NCBI GenBank assembly: GCA_022495995.1
Contig: JAFEMH010000163.1
Coordinates: forward strand, 248,001 to 312,000
Length of the DNA stretch: 64,000 bases
Source of the DNA: Adenophora triphylla var. japonica
Taxonomy: Eukaryota; Streptophyta; Magnoliopsida; Asterales; Campanulaceae
Direction: 5' to 3'
The notes beneath the pieces are model-generated. The model ran no database searches. It was not told the DNA's origin and saw nothing but the letters and a program-made list of their open reading frames with translations. How positions within the stretch are numbered: position 1 is the stretch's first letter; each line of letters opens with the position of its first letter. Shown piece by piece: positions 32,102 through 44,930 of the stretch. Both the position numbers and the translations under genes were made by a program.

Positions 32102-34683
32102 GTGAGAATTCCGGGTCAACGACTTTGCAGTATAGAAATTTCAGGCTCAGACAGTTCATCAGAATCGTCAGTTTTGTCTACTCAGAGGTTTAGAAAGGCA
32201 GATCTGACTGAAAACAGTGGTGGTATGGGTAATCCGGTGATTAGAGAGGAAGAGTTAACCCTATCCTTGGATAACAGCCACAATGCTCATGAAGAGCAGC
32301 AAGCCATGCTCATCGATGATGTCCGCCGTCATGGGGTTCAGATAGTAGTTATAGCAAATGGTTCTCTAGTCATGGTGGAAGATGAGACTCCAGAAACAGT
32401 GATTTCAGCCCCTCCATCCTACAACCAATGCCCTCCTCCATCTACATATGATCTCTTACCAAGGACTGCTCCCTTTCAGTCCTTCCCAGCACCTCAAGCC
32501 ATCAGGGCTCCATCGCCCTCAACTCCTCAGATAAGACCAAGCTTCGTTCACTATCAACAGCGAACGAATGCTACAGCCACCCAAGTTTCTCAGTCTCAGC
32601 ATTATCCCATAGGCTTCATCCCTCCTCCTCAGCACGAACCATCCCAAATGATTTCAAAACCTCAGAACCAATGCAATGATCTCCTAAACGCTTGCCCCAC
32701 AACAGCAGATCTTCCTCTCCGGCCTTGCCATTAGGACCCTATGAGGCTCCTTACTCCTTCTTTTGCTCTGATAGCTATGGATCCAATCCCTATGCCTCCG
32801 GCCTGTCCTATGGAAACCAGGGACCAGGTCAAGTTTACACCTATTTCCCTCCAAAAGATCCTCAGGTCGTGGTACCAGCCACCAGTGTTCCACCTACTAT
32901 ACCGCCACTCAAGTCTGATAACCCTACCCTGGAACCGAGCAATCCTAAAATGTCATCTGACCCTAACATGGCCTGGCTCGTGGAGCAAGTTAAGTCCATG
33001 CAATAGAAGTTTGGTGAACTGAACACTAAGAAAGTATCCTATCAGATCACCGATCCAAGCAAAATTGTTCCCCTTCCTCCAAAATTCCGGATGCATAAGA
33101 TTGAAAAGTTCAACGGCATGGACTGTCCCCGAACTCACAGCGAACATTACCTTCTGGCTATGATGGCCAAGGATTGTACGTATCAGCAAATGGCCAATCA
33201 TTTTCAACTATCGTTAAAGGGTTCAGCTCTTAGGTGGTTCTTGCATGTAAAGCAAGAGGCCCGAGGCACATGGGACCATATTAAGGAAACATTCATGGAA
33301 AAGTACAAGGCCAACTTGAACTGGGAAACTAGCAGAAACGACTTGCAAGGGACTTTGCAGGACTCAGATGAGCCGGTGGGTGAATTATACAAGAGATGGA
33401 ATTGGAAGCTTAGTGAAATGATGTTCCCGTTGAATGAAGAAGAACAGATGGAAATCTTCCAGTCCTGCCTAAAGCCCCAGTTAAGGGTCCAGATTGGCAA
33501 TTACTATTATCCTGATCTCCGAGCGATGGTGAATGCTGGCACCAAATTTGAAAATGCCTTCAACATGCCACCAGTTACCGGAACCAGTAACTCATACCGG
33601 TATAGAGCACCAACTTTAAACACTCCAGCCAGCGCCATGAAGGGAAAAGAAATAGTAGGGGCAGTCAATTACATTCATAATGAGAAAGTCGGACAAAGTT
33701 CATGTCAGACCGCTACAAAGCCGAGGCCTCGCTTCTACACTGCTGAAGACTTTCGAATGCCGTTGGAAAAAGTATTCGATGGTTTGGAAGCTGAAGGGAT
33801 TATTAGACCTTTATAGAATTGGAAGCCCAAGAACCTTAACATTAGGTTGGACGAATCTAAGCATTGTCATTTCCATAAGTACCATGGGCATACCACCCAT
33901 GATTATGCCTATTTGAAGCACCTGATCTCCCGTCTGATCGAGGAAGGCAAGCTTGAACCGCCTCAGGGCCCCAATACAGTCAAGAATCCTCTTTCGGCCA
34001 ATGACCAAATGAATGTGATTGAGTTCAAAAATTCAGAGCAGGCAAATGCAGTAGGGTTCGGGAATCCAAAGATTATAGACATCCTAGAATTCAACGTTCC
34101 TTACGTTGAATTGCATGGGGAATGGAAAGATCTGATTGATGCCTCAGCCAGGGAAGGGCAATTTGGCCCTATAATAGGGACTGATTTCATTAATGTCGTC
34201 AAAGCAAGATCTCTTTTCGACAACATCGAGCCAGTTACCATAGTCAAGATTATCGAGGAAAAAAATACTTATGAAGATTGTGAGATCGAAGTAAATCAAG
34301 CTATGATGGCCTAAGTCTCCCCAGAACCTTTCATCACCCATGGTGAACATAACGTGTTTGTGATGGCCCTTACTGCTCAGGAGGATCAGTCCCAACTACC
34401 AGCTTGGAGAAATGTGGAAAGAAGAACAAATGACCAAGGAGACTCCGATGACGGAGAAAGTTGTCTCTCAGATGCTAACAGTGTAACTGGCCTCGGTACT
34501 CCAGAAGTGAAACTAAATGTGATCGAATTCAGAGAGGAAGCCGTTCCAGCTCAACCAAAGCTCCACTTTGGGTATGATGTCTGTGAATGCGACCATTGCC
34601 TGGAGGATGCACATCTGGATTGGAACGCCAGCAAATTTGCTACTCCCCCAGACAACAACAGTGAAGAGTACCCCCCTGTCTAG
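32102..34683 (+). pseudogene. E3 gag (Tat-type) with interruptions
   Basis: The N-terminal third (32102-32734) has a charged helix (EEQQAMLIDDVRRHGVQIVV) and a Pro-rich linker. After a frame change a second Pro-rich part leads to the core (33091-33816): MHKIEKFNGMDCPRTHSEHY, FQLSLKGSALRWFLHVKQEA, IKETFMEKYKANLNW. TAG at about 33004 and 33814 interrupt the frame. The zinc knuckle follows as HCHFHKYHGHTTHDYAYL, where the last Cys has become Tyr. A C-terminal part carries HFGYDVCECDHCLEDA, matching a Cys cluster in E4. Protease does not follow: the sequence passes straight to the pre-RT linker. Confidence 0.85.
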
Positions 34684-34689
34684 TCCAGT

Positions 34690-35964
34690 CAAACACTTTG
34701 TCATTAGTAGTATAGGGTTAAGAGTCTCTAGAGTCAGGAGTCTTTGAGTTTGAGTCCTTCGAGTCATCTAAAGGCCTTATGCCTGAAGATTATGAGTGTG
34801 TCGCCAATGTCATCTTTCCCTTTGCATTAAATGAAATGATAGATCTTTCCTAGTATCCCCTTATTACCAACTTACCAAATGATAAATTAACTAATAATCT
34901 AACAATAGTTAATAATGATTCATTTGAACAAGATGCAAACACACTGAATGAACAATACATTAAAGAAATCTTTAAGAAGGTTATTGATAAAGAGGAAAAC
35001 CGTGCCCAAGCTTTCGAGGAGGTTTTGACTAGTGTTAACCTGGGTACTATCGAAGAACCTAAAGAGACACAGATCGGGAACTTCTTTCAAGGGGCCGAAC
35101 GGGACAGACTGGTTGATCTGCTCAGAGAGTGTGTGGATGTGTTCGCCTGGTCTTACAAGGACATGCCGAGGCTGGACAGTTCAATTGTGGAACACAGGAT
35201 TCCTTTGACACCTGATGCCAAACCTGTGAAATAGAAGCTAAGTAAAATAAAGCCAGAGTGGTCTTTGCAGGTCAAGAAGGAAATTGAAAAGATACTTCAT
35301 GTAGGATTCATCAGGGTCATTGAATATCTGACCTGGTTGTCAAATATTGTGACTGTGACTAAAGCAAATGGGAAGGTACGCTGCTGTGTGGATTTCTAGG
35401 ATCTAAACAAAGCCAGTCCCAAAGACAACTACCTGTTGCCAAACATAGATATTTTGGTGGACGCCACGGCCAACTACGAAGTCAAGTCATTCGTTGATGG
35501 TTTTGCTCGCTACAATCAGATCCAGATGGCGAAAGAGGACCAGGAAAAGACAGCTTTTACCACGCCATGGGGGACATACTGTTACACGGTGATGCCTTTT
35601 GGGTTAAAAAATGTTGGGGCTACGTATCAAAGGGCAGCAACTGTGCTTTTTCATGACATGATTCACAAGGAGATCGAGGTCTATGTCGACGATATGATTA
35701 TCCATTCCAAGGGTGCAGACGGACAACATTTTGTTAATCTGCGAAAGTTCTTTGAGCGGTTAAGGAAGCATTCTACGCGACTGAACCCTACAAAGTGCAC
35801 CTTCGGAGTGACAAGGGGAAAAGTACATGGGTATATAGTCATAGAGCGAGGCATTGAAGCTGACCCCCGAAAGATCAAAGCCATTATGGACATGAGAGCG
35901 CCTCGATCCCAGACAGAAGTCAAAAGCTTTATCGGCAAATTGCAGTACATCAGTCGTTTCGTCA
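34690..35964 (+). pseudogene. E3 pre-RT linker and reverse transcriptase, first part
   Basis: Blocks in order: SKGLMPEDYECVANVIFPFA, VNLGTIEEPKETQIGNFFQG, CVDVFAWSYKDMPRL, then RT with IKPEWSLQVKKEIEK, CCVDF-stop-DLNKASPKDN, NIDILVDATANYEVKSFVDG, YTVMPFGLKNVGATYQRA and IEVYVDDMIIHS (YVDD catalytic motif). TAG codons at 35232-35234 and 35398-35400 fit C-to-T or G-to-A changes. The gene is cut after YISRFVNQ by the Athila insertion and resumes at 43797. Compared with E4, the protease and G-patch (roughly 1.5 kb) are missing before this point. Confidence 0.9.
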
Positions 35965-35969
35965 ATCAG
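35965..35969. other. Target site duplication, left copy
   Basis: ATCAG, directly repeated at 43792-43796 on the other side of the Athila-type element. Confidence 0.9.
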
Positions 35970-37436
35970 TGATGGATAAAATTTCCACTGTGTAATAAAA
36001 TACCTAGCAAGTGTACTAGCTACCGTTGTAGTAGTATGCACAAGCAAGAGTCAAATCCACAGAAACTTGAGTGAATTAACAAGTTGATTTAATTAGTGTA
36101 AAGTAACCAGGGAGTTTTTGATTTTGATTGATTTAAACTAAATTAAATTGAAAAGCAAATAAATTAAACTAATGAAAATAAAGCAAATGATTGAAATCAA
36201 GAATGACAACAGGATTCACGGATTGGGTTTCACAATACTTTCACTTTATGCTATTTTATCTCTTTAAGAAGAAATCAATTTCATTAAAGGGTTCATTCAC
36301 AAAATCATGAGTTAGGACGGTTTGGTGTGCGATTTGCAACTCAAATATTCTCTTTTTATTATACTTCCAGTTACGTTTAATATAATAATCCAAGAAAGCC
36401 TTAAGATCGAAAGAATATTTGAACCTAAACCAATTGATTTCAGTTATGTCCTCAATTAGGTCTAAGTCGTAAAATATTGGTCATGTATCTATGCCCGAGT
36501 TACCGTAGCAATGGATACCCACAAATTCTAGGGCCAAAAGTATCTTAGTATAAATTTGAAACCCTAGAACGAATTAAAATTATTTTACTACTCTAGAAAG
36601 AAATTGAATTAAGAATGAAAAGCTATAGCATAAAGATCGTGTAATGTTAATAACCAATCCATAAATCAAATATTTAGCTACTCATAATAATAATAAAATT
36701 ACAAGAAATTAAACCTGACATTCAATCGTAATAAACAAAGAAAACAATGGTTGCTAATCTTCTTGATTTATATCCTGGCAATAGTGAGTATTTTTTCCAA
36801 AGAATAGTGTTCCTCTCACGGCCAGAATGTATCCTTTCAAAACAATGCTGTTTACTCTAAAATACCTAGGTTACACATGTGTGAGGTTAACCAAATCAGG
36901 CCCAAAACCACCAGGCCCACTTCGCCTATGTTTTTCCTCGGCCACAGCCCAAGTGTACAGCGCCCTATTATGCCTCAGCCAGCCAGCCTTGCCTCGGCCA
37001 CTTGCCCCAATTGTCTCAGCCAATAGCACTTGTTCCTCGGCCAACCATGGCCTTGTCTTGGCCCAATTTTGCTCAGCCAACCTAGAGATTTTTGGGGCCA
37101 CTTACCTTGATGTTGACCCATTTTGGATTCGTCTCGCGCTAATTGCACAGTCGCACTTTAGTCACTCAAATTTTCCCTTTTGCACTTTCATCCTTGAACT
37201 ATCCATATTTTTACTTTGGCCCCTGACTTTCATAATATCAAATTAATCCTCGATTTTCCAAATTTGCAAATAGGTCCTTGTACTTCCAAAGTAGGCTTAT
37301 ATCCTCCGTTTTTAGCATTGTTGCACATCAGCCCCTGAACTATCAAAACACTCAAATATACATTAAATTCTCAAGGTTTCGAACAGAAAACAAGCTTAAG
37401 AACATATCTTTTAGATGGGTAAAATCACATCCATCA
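35970..37436 (-). repeat. 3' LTR of the Athila-type element (1467 bp)
   Basis: It matches 42323-43791 along its length. By eye the first 390 bp differ at about 22 sites, mostly transitions; the later part appears closer. It is AT-rich and noncoding. Confidence 0.92.
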
Positions 37437-37451
37437 AATATCCCCAAACTT
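37437..37451 (-). other. Polypurine tract of the Athila-type element
   Basis: The minus strand reads AAGTTTGGGGATATT immediately before the 3' LTR start TGATGG. Confidence 0.75.
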
Positions 37452-39498
37452 ACCTTTTGCTCGTCCTCGAGTAAAACAAAAGAAATAAACAAAAACAAAA
37501 CTACCCTAACAACTAAAAACAATCAACAGAAAATATTTTTGATATGTTCTCAATATATACAAGGTTTCCGGCCAAAGAAGTCTCAGATTCTAACATAATA
37601 TGCTAAACAAGTGCCAATAAGAATATGCAATTACAATTACATTAATGCATCTAACCCACAATTTTCCACCTCGGCCTGAATGATGAATGAAATATGGGAG
37701 ACCATGATCACTAAGATAAGATTGTTTATGGGTTCACTAAAAAATGCCCTACATCACAGAAGACAAACAATTCAACTTACAAGGATACTCATATGCATGA
37801 TTACGCACTTGTCAACCCGATTACTCAATATTGAACACGAATTATGGCTTTAGGGTTAAATCCACAACAATTGTGGGGCTAGGTTCACGGGTACAAATGA
37901 AGGAATGGACATACAAACACAAGAATGTGAAACTAAAAGTCTTTCAATTACATGTTACTCCTTCCTGAAATTTAGCTTTCCGCTCACCTTTGTTTCCCCA
38001 ATGCTTCAACCCCCAAACTAGACGTTGTCATACTTTATACACGTGGGATTGAAAGCATTCCCTCACTCAAAATCGGTTACTTATCAATCATATTTCACAA
38101 AATAAAGGGGTAAGCTGTTTCTTTTCTTTTCCTTTTTTTTCTTTTTTTTTTCTTTTTTGTTTTGTTTGTTTATTTTTTTTTTGGAAAAGAAAACAAAATC
38201 GCCACCCAAACATCATTTAGTGCCATGGCATCCTCATGGGTGTGATGTAGCACACCTAGTTCGAATAATCTGCTCCCCAAAATTAATTAGTGCCGCCTCA
38301 CCCTATCCTAGCTTACTGGCGCACCCAATTGCCGAAAGCTTCCTTTTGCCAAAACTGAATTAGTGCTGCCTCATCGTTTGGGGTGTGCTACGACACACAA
38401 TTTTTTTTTCTTCCCAAGTTTTGATGCTGCCTCACCCTCATTACTGTGCTGCCTCACACCCCCTAGCCGAAGGTAATTTCCCCAAAAGGGAATTAGTGCC
38501 GCGTCACCCATTTAAGTGTGCCACCACACCCTCCATTTTCTGACCAATTTTTATTGCATAAAATGACCATTTTATTTCTTTTCTTGACCATGTTTCACCC
38601 ATGATTTTTCAAATATCACCCACACTTTCCATTCAATCCCTAGTTTCACTTTCTTAAAAAGGTAGAATAAACCTATTCTAGGTGTCAAGGGTTAGGGAGT
38701 AGGCTTCAGATGAAGGCGAATGGTGGTCTACATGTTCCATTCTTTCTAACAAGGCTAAAAAAGGGATCAAGCGATAATTCATATATAAACAATGTCGAGA
38801 AAGTCGAAGGCTCACAAGAGGGTTGTCAAAGAAATAAAAGCCATAAATATCAAGTAATCTATTGATTTGTTATTGACAAGGGTGCAACCATGTTCTAGGA
38901 CCCCCGAGAATGTCAAAGTGAACCCATAAAGGACACTTAAATTAATGACCATGATCAAGAAATATGATGGAAGTGAATGGTGGTGCAATTGTGTTCTACA
39001 TGTATTAATGCAATTCTAATTAACATATTCAAATTGGCACAAACTAGCAAAACTCAATCAAAAACCCTCAAATCATCACGGACGTTGGCCAACTTCCTAA
39101 CATATAATGAGAACAAAATTTTTAAAATTTTCAATTTTTTTTTTTGGAGGGTGACACTATATGCACTCCCCTATAAACCCACAAACTCGGAGAGATATCT
39201 ACCCCCAAACTCAAAACATGTTATGTCCTCATAGCAAAAAAAAAAAAAAAAAAACATGCCTTGGATTCAAAGGAGATATGACACAACAACACAAATAAAT
39301 AAAGCAAATACAACGTACCTCTTTGGGTTGCCTCCCAATTAGCGCATTTGATTAAGGTCGTTAGCCCGACCATTGCTCCCAACTAAATGGGATTTGAGGT
39401 GGCCACACTCATTATGGCCTTGGCTTTCCTTCCCTTGGCCCACCTAGCACATTCGCGGGCACAGACGCCCACAACTTTCCACAAAAATTTACCCTTTG
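37452..39498 (-). other. Noncoding 3' half of the Athila-type element
   Basis: About 2 kb without RT, RNase H or integrase. It contains T-rich tracts (38126-38182) and a decayed repeat of TTAGTGCCGCCTCACCC at 38210-38535 (about five copies). A pure A run lies at about 39235-39254. I see no gene. Confidence 0.7.
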
Positions 39499-40440
39499 TT
39501 ATAAGTTCGGGTGGAGCCTAAGGAATTTTCTTAACCTTTTTCTTGCCCTTTTATTTTTCTTCATTTTCTTTTTCTTGGGGGCCTCTCCCCCAAACTCATT
39601 CTCAGCCTTAGTCTTATCACAATCATTCCCCTCATCTTCCTCCACAAAATCACAAGTATCCTGAACACACATCTTAGCAAACAAAGTATCAGAAATATCA
39701 AGAAAACAACAATCTTCCACATTAGCACCTGAGTCCTCATTATTAGATTTCAGAGGGAAGAAAGATTTTAATGGGGACATCGACCCCTTTTGGGATCGGC
39801 CTAGGGGGTGATATGGGCCATCACAAGAACCAAGATTGTCGGCCTTATTTTTCACGGCACACAAGTGGGAACCCGCACTATCCCTAGATTTCTCACAGTC
39901 ATTCACAAACACTTTATAAACATCACTCTTACTATCATTCCATAAATTCTCATTCACTTCTACCCTATCAATGAAATGACAAGAACTGTCATCATCCAAA
40001 GGGTGTTTCACGGCATCAAACATAAATATGCCAATTTTTTCACCAGCCACCGTCATAGAAAGTTTCCCATCCCCCACATTAATAATAGTGTTGGTTGTCG
40101 CCATGAAAGGTCTCCCAAGTAATATGGGTGAATCACGGCGACTTCCTTCACCTCTTGGCATCTCAAGCACCACAAAATCAACAGGGACAATGATTGAATT
40201 TACTTGAACTAAAACGTCCTCCACAATGCCCACAGGTCTTTTAATGGATCGGTCCGCAAGTTGTAGGGCCATTGTGGTGGTTTTTAATTCGGGTAAACCC
40301 AACTCCTCATACAGATAATAGGGCAGCAAATTAATGCTAGCACCAAGATCCAACATAGCTTTCACCCTCTTTGACTCCCCCATAGTAATAGAAATAAGAA
40401 AGCTTCCTGGGTCTTTCAATTTGGGTGGAAGACTATGTTA
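39499..40440 (-). pseudogene. Athila-type retropepsin and basic tail
   Basis: The active-site region reads MLDLGASINLLPYYLYEELG. D-L-G-A-S in place of D-S/T-G is usual in Athila-type elements. The flap and the ILLGRPFMATTNTIINVGDG block follow. The C-terminus is very basic (KKKKMKKNKRARKRLRKF) and ends at 39499. A TAA near 40438 separates it from gag. Confidence 0.8.
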
Positions 40441-42261
40441 TACCACAGCACTAGCATTCTCACTCATCAATACTCTCTCATTTGTCCCATACCTATGTTT
40501 CTTGGAATTTAATTCTTTGAAAAATTTGGAATAAGCAGGAATGTTTTTGATCACATTGAATAAAGGGATATTGATGTTCACCTTAGAAAACATGTTCATC
40601 AAATCCGACATTTGCTTATCCAATTTATGTTTTAAAAGCCTTCCGGGAAACGGTACGGGAGGTACAAATAGCTTGGGGATTCGTAGAGTTTTTCCCCAAA
40701 TCATTTGTACTCTTATCATAACCATCATCATTATTATCAACATTAGCATTATTATCTACAATAGGAGGGGGAGGAGAAAATGAAGACGGATTTACCTCAT
40801 TACCTACCTGTTTTCCATTTCGAAGGGTGATAATGGCATTTGCTTGATGTGGTTGGCTCGGAAAGGTCCCGGGCTTATGACCTTGTAGGGCGGTTGCCAA
40901 TTGCCCAATTTGAGTCTCCAACTTCTGAAGGGCAGCTTCATGGTTCTTGGAAGCTTGTTTACTTTCCGCCCTCAATTGATTATTTTCAGCCTGCATTTTC
41001 TCCATGGCCACTTCCCACGGTTCCATTTTTTGCTCATACTGTCCCCGTGGAGGTTGAGGATGGAGAGGCTTATTTTGTTCTTTATTACCTCCCCATGAAA
41101 AATTTTGGTGTTGCCTCCACCCCGGGTTGTATGTATTCGAATAAGGATTATTGTTTTGAGGGAACTGCTGGCCAAATCCTTGCATTGCATGTGCCTGTTC
41201 AGAATTAAACAGCAAACCACTTTGACACATGTTAGTATCATGAGTGTTAGAACCACAGTTGACACAACTATCATAAACAAGATGAGCAGTAGAAGGCACA
41301 GAAGAAGAAGAAGAAGAAGAAGAAGAAGAAGAAGAAGCAATTTGCAAAGCTAATTTATCAAATTTTTGGTTCAGTAATGCAAACTGCTTAGCAATCTCGT
41401 TGCTTAGCCCTACCTCATTCACTCTCCTTGTTGTCCCCCTTGATCCCTTTTGTTGAGAATTAGCACTCAACATTTCAAACAATTCCTGGCACTGTTGGAC
41501 AGTCTTGCTTCCCAAACTATCTCTGCTGCATTATTTACCATTGATTGGTATTCAGGGGATAAAGCCCCATAAAAAGTTTGATGCAACATAGAAGCAGGGA
41601 AGTTATGGTGGGGACATTGAATTTGTAACATCTTAAACCTATCCCATGCCTCGTGAAAGGCTTCCCCCGATTCCTGAGCAAATCCCATAATTTTCACCCT
41701 AAAATTAGTCAATGCATCGTAAGGGTAAAATTTAGTAACAAAAGCATCATGCAAAGCATTCCAAGTAGTGATGCTACTAGGAGGAAGTAACAGTAGCCAT
41801 GTTTTGGCTTTATCTTTCAATGCATATGAAAAACACTTCAGTCGCAAGTGCTTCGAAGTAACCCCCTCCTTAATAGGGAAACCACTCACAGTGGACATGA
41901 ATTCTCTAAAAAATGCCAATGCATCCTCACCAGATAAACCATGAAAATTGGGAAGCATGTTAAAATAATGGCCTTTAATTTCATATGCCAATGCTGCATC
42001 GGGCAACACTATGCACGACCCCGATGTGTCGACCCTAGGCATGGCAAAACAATTCATTGTTTGGTCTGCCATCACCAAATTAAATTCTTCTTCTTCCTCG
42101 GTGGAAGAAGTTTCCAACTCACTTAATTCAACTACTGTCTCGATGACAGAAGTATCAGACTCGGTATCTGATTCTCTTATAGGGGGAATGCGTCTTCCAA
42201 CTCTGTTGATAAAATCGTTCGCAGGAACTACCGGGGAGTTCAGCGAACGTCTACCAAACAT
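40441..42261 (-). pseudogene. Athila-type gag, two frameshifts
   Basis: The N-terminus is acidic (LETSSTEEEEEFNLVMADQT), followed by the retrotransposon gag core: FHGLSGEDALAFFREFMSTV, LRLKCFSYALKDKAKTWLLL, WNALHDAFVTKFYPYDA, FHEAWDRFKMLQIQCPHH. Downstream are a CTT/GAA microsatellite coding for a Ser run (41301-41336) and a CCHC knuckle CVNCGSNTHDTNMC. The frame breaks near 41490 and 40690. Gag assembles particles and packages RNA; a non-autonomous element would supply its own gag but borrow pol. Confidence 0.85.
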
Positions 42262-42298
42262 GCACCGATTAAATAAACGTGTTAAAAATCACAACAAG

Positions 42299-42316
42299 TC
42301 TCCGACAACGGCGCCA
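42299..42316 (-). other. Primer binding site of the Athila-type element (tRNA-Asp type)
   Basis: The minus strand reads TGGCGCCGTTGTCGGAGA, six bases inside the 5' LTR. It is close to the Athila consensus TGGCGCCGTTGCCGGGGA. Confidence 0.88.
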
Positions 42317-42322
42317 AAAACT

Positions 42323-43791
42323 TGATGGATAAAATTTCCACTGTGTAATAAAATACCTAGCAAGTGTACTAGCTACCATTGTAGTAGTATGCACAAGCAA
42401 GGGTCGAATCCACAAAGACTTGAGTGAATTAACAAGTTGATTTAATTAGTATAAAGTAACTAGGGGGTTTTTGATTTTGATTGATTTAAACTAAATTAAA
42501 TTGAAAAGCAAATAAATTAAACTAATGAAAATAAAGCAAATGATTAAAATCAAAAATGACAACGGGATTCACAGATTGGGTTTCACAATACATTCACTTT
42601 ATGATATTTTATCTCTTTAAGAAGACATCAATTTCATTCTAGTGTTCATTCAAAAAATCATGAGTTGGGACGATTTAGTGTGCGATTTGCAACTCAAATA
42701 TTCTCTTTTTATTATACTTCCAGTTACGTTTAATATAATAATCCAAGAAAGCCTTAAGATCGAAAGAATATTTGAACCTAAACCAATTGATTTCAGTTAC
42801 GTCCTCAATTAGGTCTAAGAAGTAAAATATTGATCATGTATCTATGCCCGAGTTACCGTAGCAATGGATACCCACAAATTCTAGGGCCAAAAGTATCTTA
42901 ATATAAATCTGATACCCTAGAACGAATTAAAATTATTTTACTACTCCAGAAAGAAATTGAATTAAGAATGAAAAGCTATAGCATAAAGATCGTGTAATGT
43001 TAATAACCAATCCATAAATCAAATATTTAGCTACTCATAATAATAATAAAATTACAAGAAATTAAACCTGACATCCAATCGTAATAACACAAAGAAAACA
43101 ATGGTTGTTGATCTTCTTGATTTATATCCTAGCAATAGTGAGTATTTTTTTCCAAAGAATAGTGTTCCTCTCACGGCCAGAACGAATCCTTTCAAAACAA
43201 TGTTGTTTACTCTAAAATACCTAGGTTACACGTGTGTGAGGTTAACCAAATCAGGCCCAAAACCACCAGGCCCACTTCACCTATGTTTTTCCTCGGCCAC
43301 ATCCCAAGTGTACAGCGCCCTATTATGCCTTAGCCAGCCAGCCTTGCCTCGGCCACTTGCCCCAATTGTCTCGGCCAATGTCCCTTGTTCCTCGGCCAGC
43401 CATGGCCTTGTCTTGGCCCAATTTTGATCGGCCAACCTAGAGATTTTTGGGGCCACTTTCCTTGATGTTTGCCCATTTTGGATTCGTCTCGCGCTAATTG
43501 CACGGTCGCACTTTAGTCACTCTAATTTCCCCTTTTGCACTTTCGTCCTTGAACTATCCATATTTTTACTTTGGCCCCTGACTTTCATAATATCAAATTA
43601 ATCCTCAATTTTCCAAATTTGCAATTAGGTCCCTGTACTTCCAAAATAGGCTTATATCCTCCGTTTTCAGCATTGTTGCACATCAGCCCCTGAACTATCA
43701 AAACACTCAAATATACATTAAATTCTCAAGGTTTCGAAAAGAAAATAAGCTTAAGAACATATCTTTTGGATGGGTAAAACCACATCCATCA
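42323..43791 (-). repeat. 5' LTR of the Athila-type element (1469 bp)
   Basis: Direct copy of 35970-37436. The end ATCCATCA (43784-43791) is followed by the target repeat ATCAG. Confidence 0.92.
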
Positions 43792-43796
43792 ATCAG

Positions 43797-44930
43797 CTGA
43801 CAACCATGTGTGAGCCTATCTTCAAGCTTATAAAGAAGAATGCCGATACAGAATGGAATGAAGAACGCCAGGATGCCTTTGACAAAATTAAGGCATACCT
43901 AGTGAATCCCCCGGTACTATGCCCCCCGCATGGAGAGAAACCTCTTCTACTCTATCTCACAGTCACCGACACAGTAGTTGGGGCTATGCTGGCCCAGGAA
44001 AAGAAATAGTCTCGGGTAGAGAATGCCATTTACTTTGTGATCCAAAAGCTGCAAGGGAGTGAGCTCAATTACTCGGTGTGTGAAAAGACCTGTGCAGGAC
44101 TAGTATGGGTAGTCGAGAAACTGAAACACTACATGCAGGGTTACTCGGTGAATTTGGTCTCAAAAATGGACCCCATCAAGTACCTTTTCGATAAAACTTC
44201 CCTCTCGATGCTCCTGGCTAAGTGGTCATTCTTCCTAGCAGAGTTTGACATAAACTACGTATTAAGAAAGGCAATAAGGGTCAAGCACTATTAGACCATT
44301 TGGCAAGTTTCCCTAGTAATGAGGACCGAGGGCCTGAACCATAGTTTTCGGACAAGGGGATTTTCGCTGTTGAGCTCGAGAATCGATGGTAACTTTTCTT
44401 CGACGGAACTTTTAACAAAAGGGGAAATGACATAGGGATATTGTTGGTAGACCCAAAAGATGAGCATACGCCAATAGCCGTCAAGCTGAACTTCTCTGTC
44501 ACAAACAATGCGAAAGAGTATGAAGCCTGTATAGCCGGTTTGGAGGCTGCCCTAGAAAGAAATGTCAAGGAACTCGAGGACTACAGAGACTCAGCCTTGA
44601 TCATTAACCTGGTCTCAAAAAAATGGAAGACTGTGGGTCCTAACCTACAGAAGTACCATGCTTATATGGAAGAATTGACAGAGCAGTTCAAAGAAGTGAC
44701 CTTCCATTATCTGCCAAGAGACAAGAATATATTTGCAGATGCCTTGGCTAATCTAGCCTCATTGGTAGAAATCCCCAAGGGAAAGGCAGTAAAACCATTC
44801 AGAGTAGGTAGAAAGGAAACGCCAGCCTTCTGTTGTGAATTAGAAGTGGACCTGAACTTGTCAAGGAACCTTGGTACAATCAAGTTTGCCAGTTTCTCAA
44901 AGATAGGGATTTAGCATTCACAGACGAAGA
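43797..44930 (+). pseudogene. E3 RT end and double RNase H
   Basis: This continues the RT cut at 35964: TTMCEPIFKLIKKNADTEWN, then the first RNase H with LLLYLTVTDTVVGAMLAQE, SELNYSVCEKTCAGLVW and MDPIKYLFDKTSLSMLLAKW. After stops comes the second, archaeal-type RNase H: NFSVTNNAKEYEACIAGLEA and FHYLPRDKNIFADALANLAS. Stops at 44007-44009 and about 44292 and a frame change near 44400 disrupt it. Confidence 0.85.

Larger units (their letters stand above)
35970..43791 (-). mobile_element. Complete Athila-type gag-protease retrotransposon without RT, RNase H or integrase
   Basis: Both LTRs are present in direct orientation (35970-37436 and 42323-43791) with TGATGGAT...ATCCATCA ends. The 5-bp target duplication ATCAG lies at 35965-35969 and 43792-43796, so the insertion is clean. 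Primer site, polypurine tract, gag and protease are on the minus strand. The 2 kb between protease and 3' LTR hold no pol domains, so it must depend on enzymes from other elements. The host reading frame (E3 RT) continues across it. Confidence 0.92.

Noticed and set aside
40972..41340. Leu-rich signal-peptide-like ORF and Arg run on the other strand
   Set aside because: Shadows of the GAA/CTT microsatellite that encodes a Ser run in the Athila-type gag.
36827..43427. Similar ORFs in both Athila LTRs (36827-37246 and 43101-43427)
   Set aside because: They are repeated only because the LTRs are copies. They run antisense to the element, differ in length and show no known domain.
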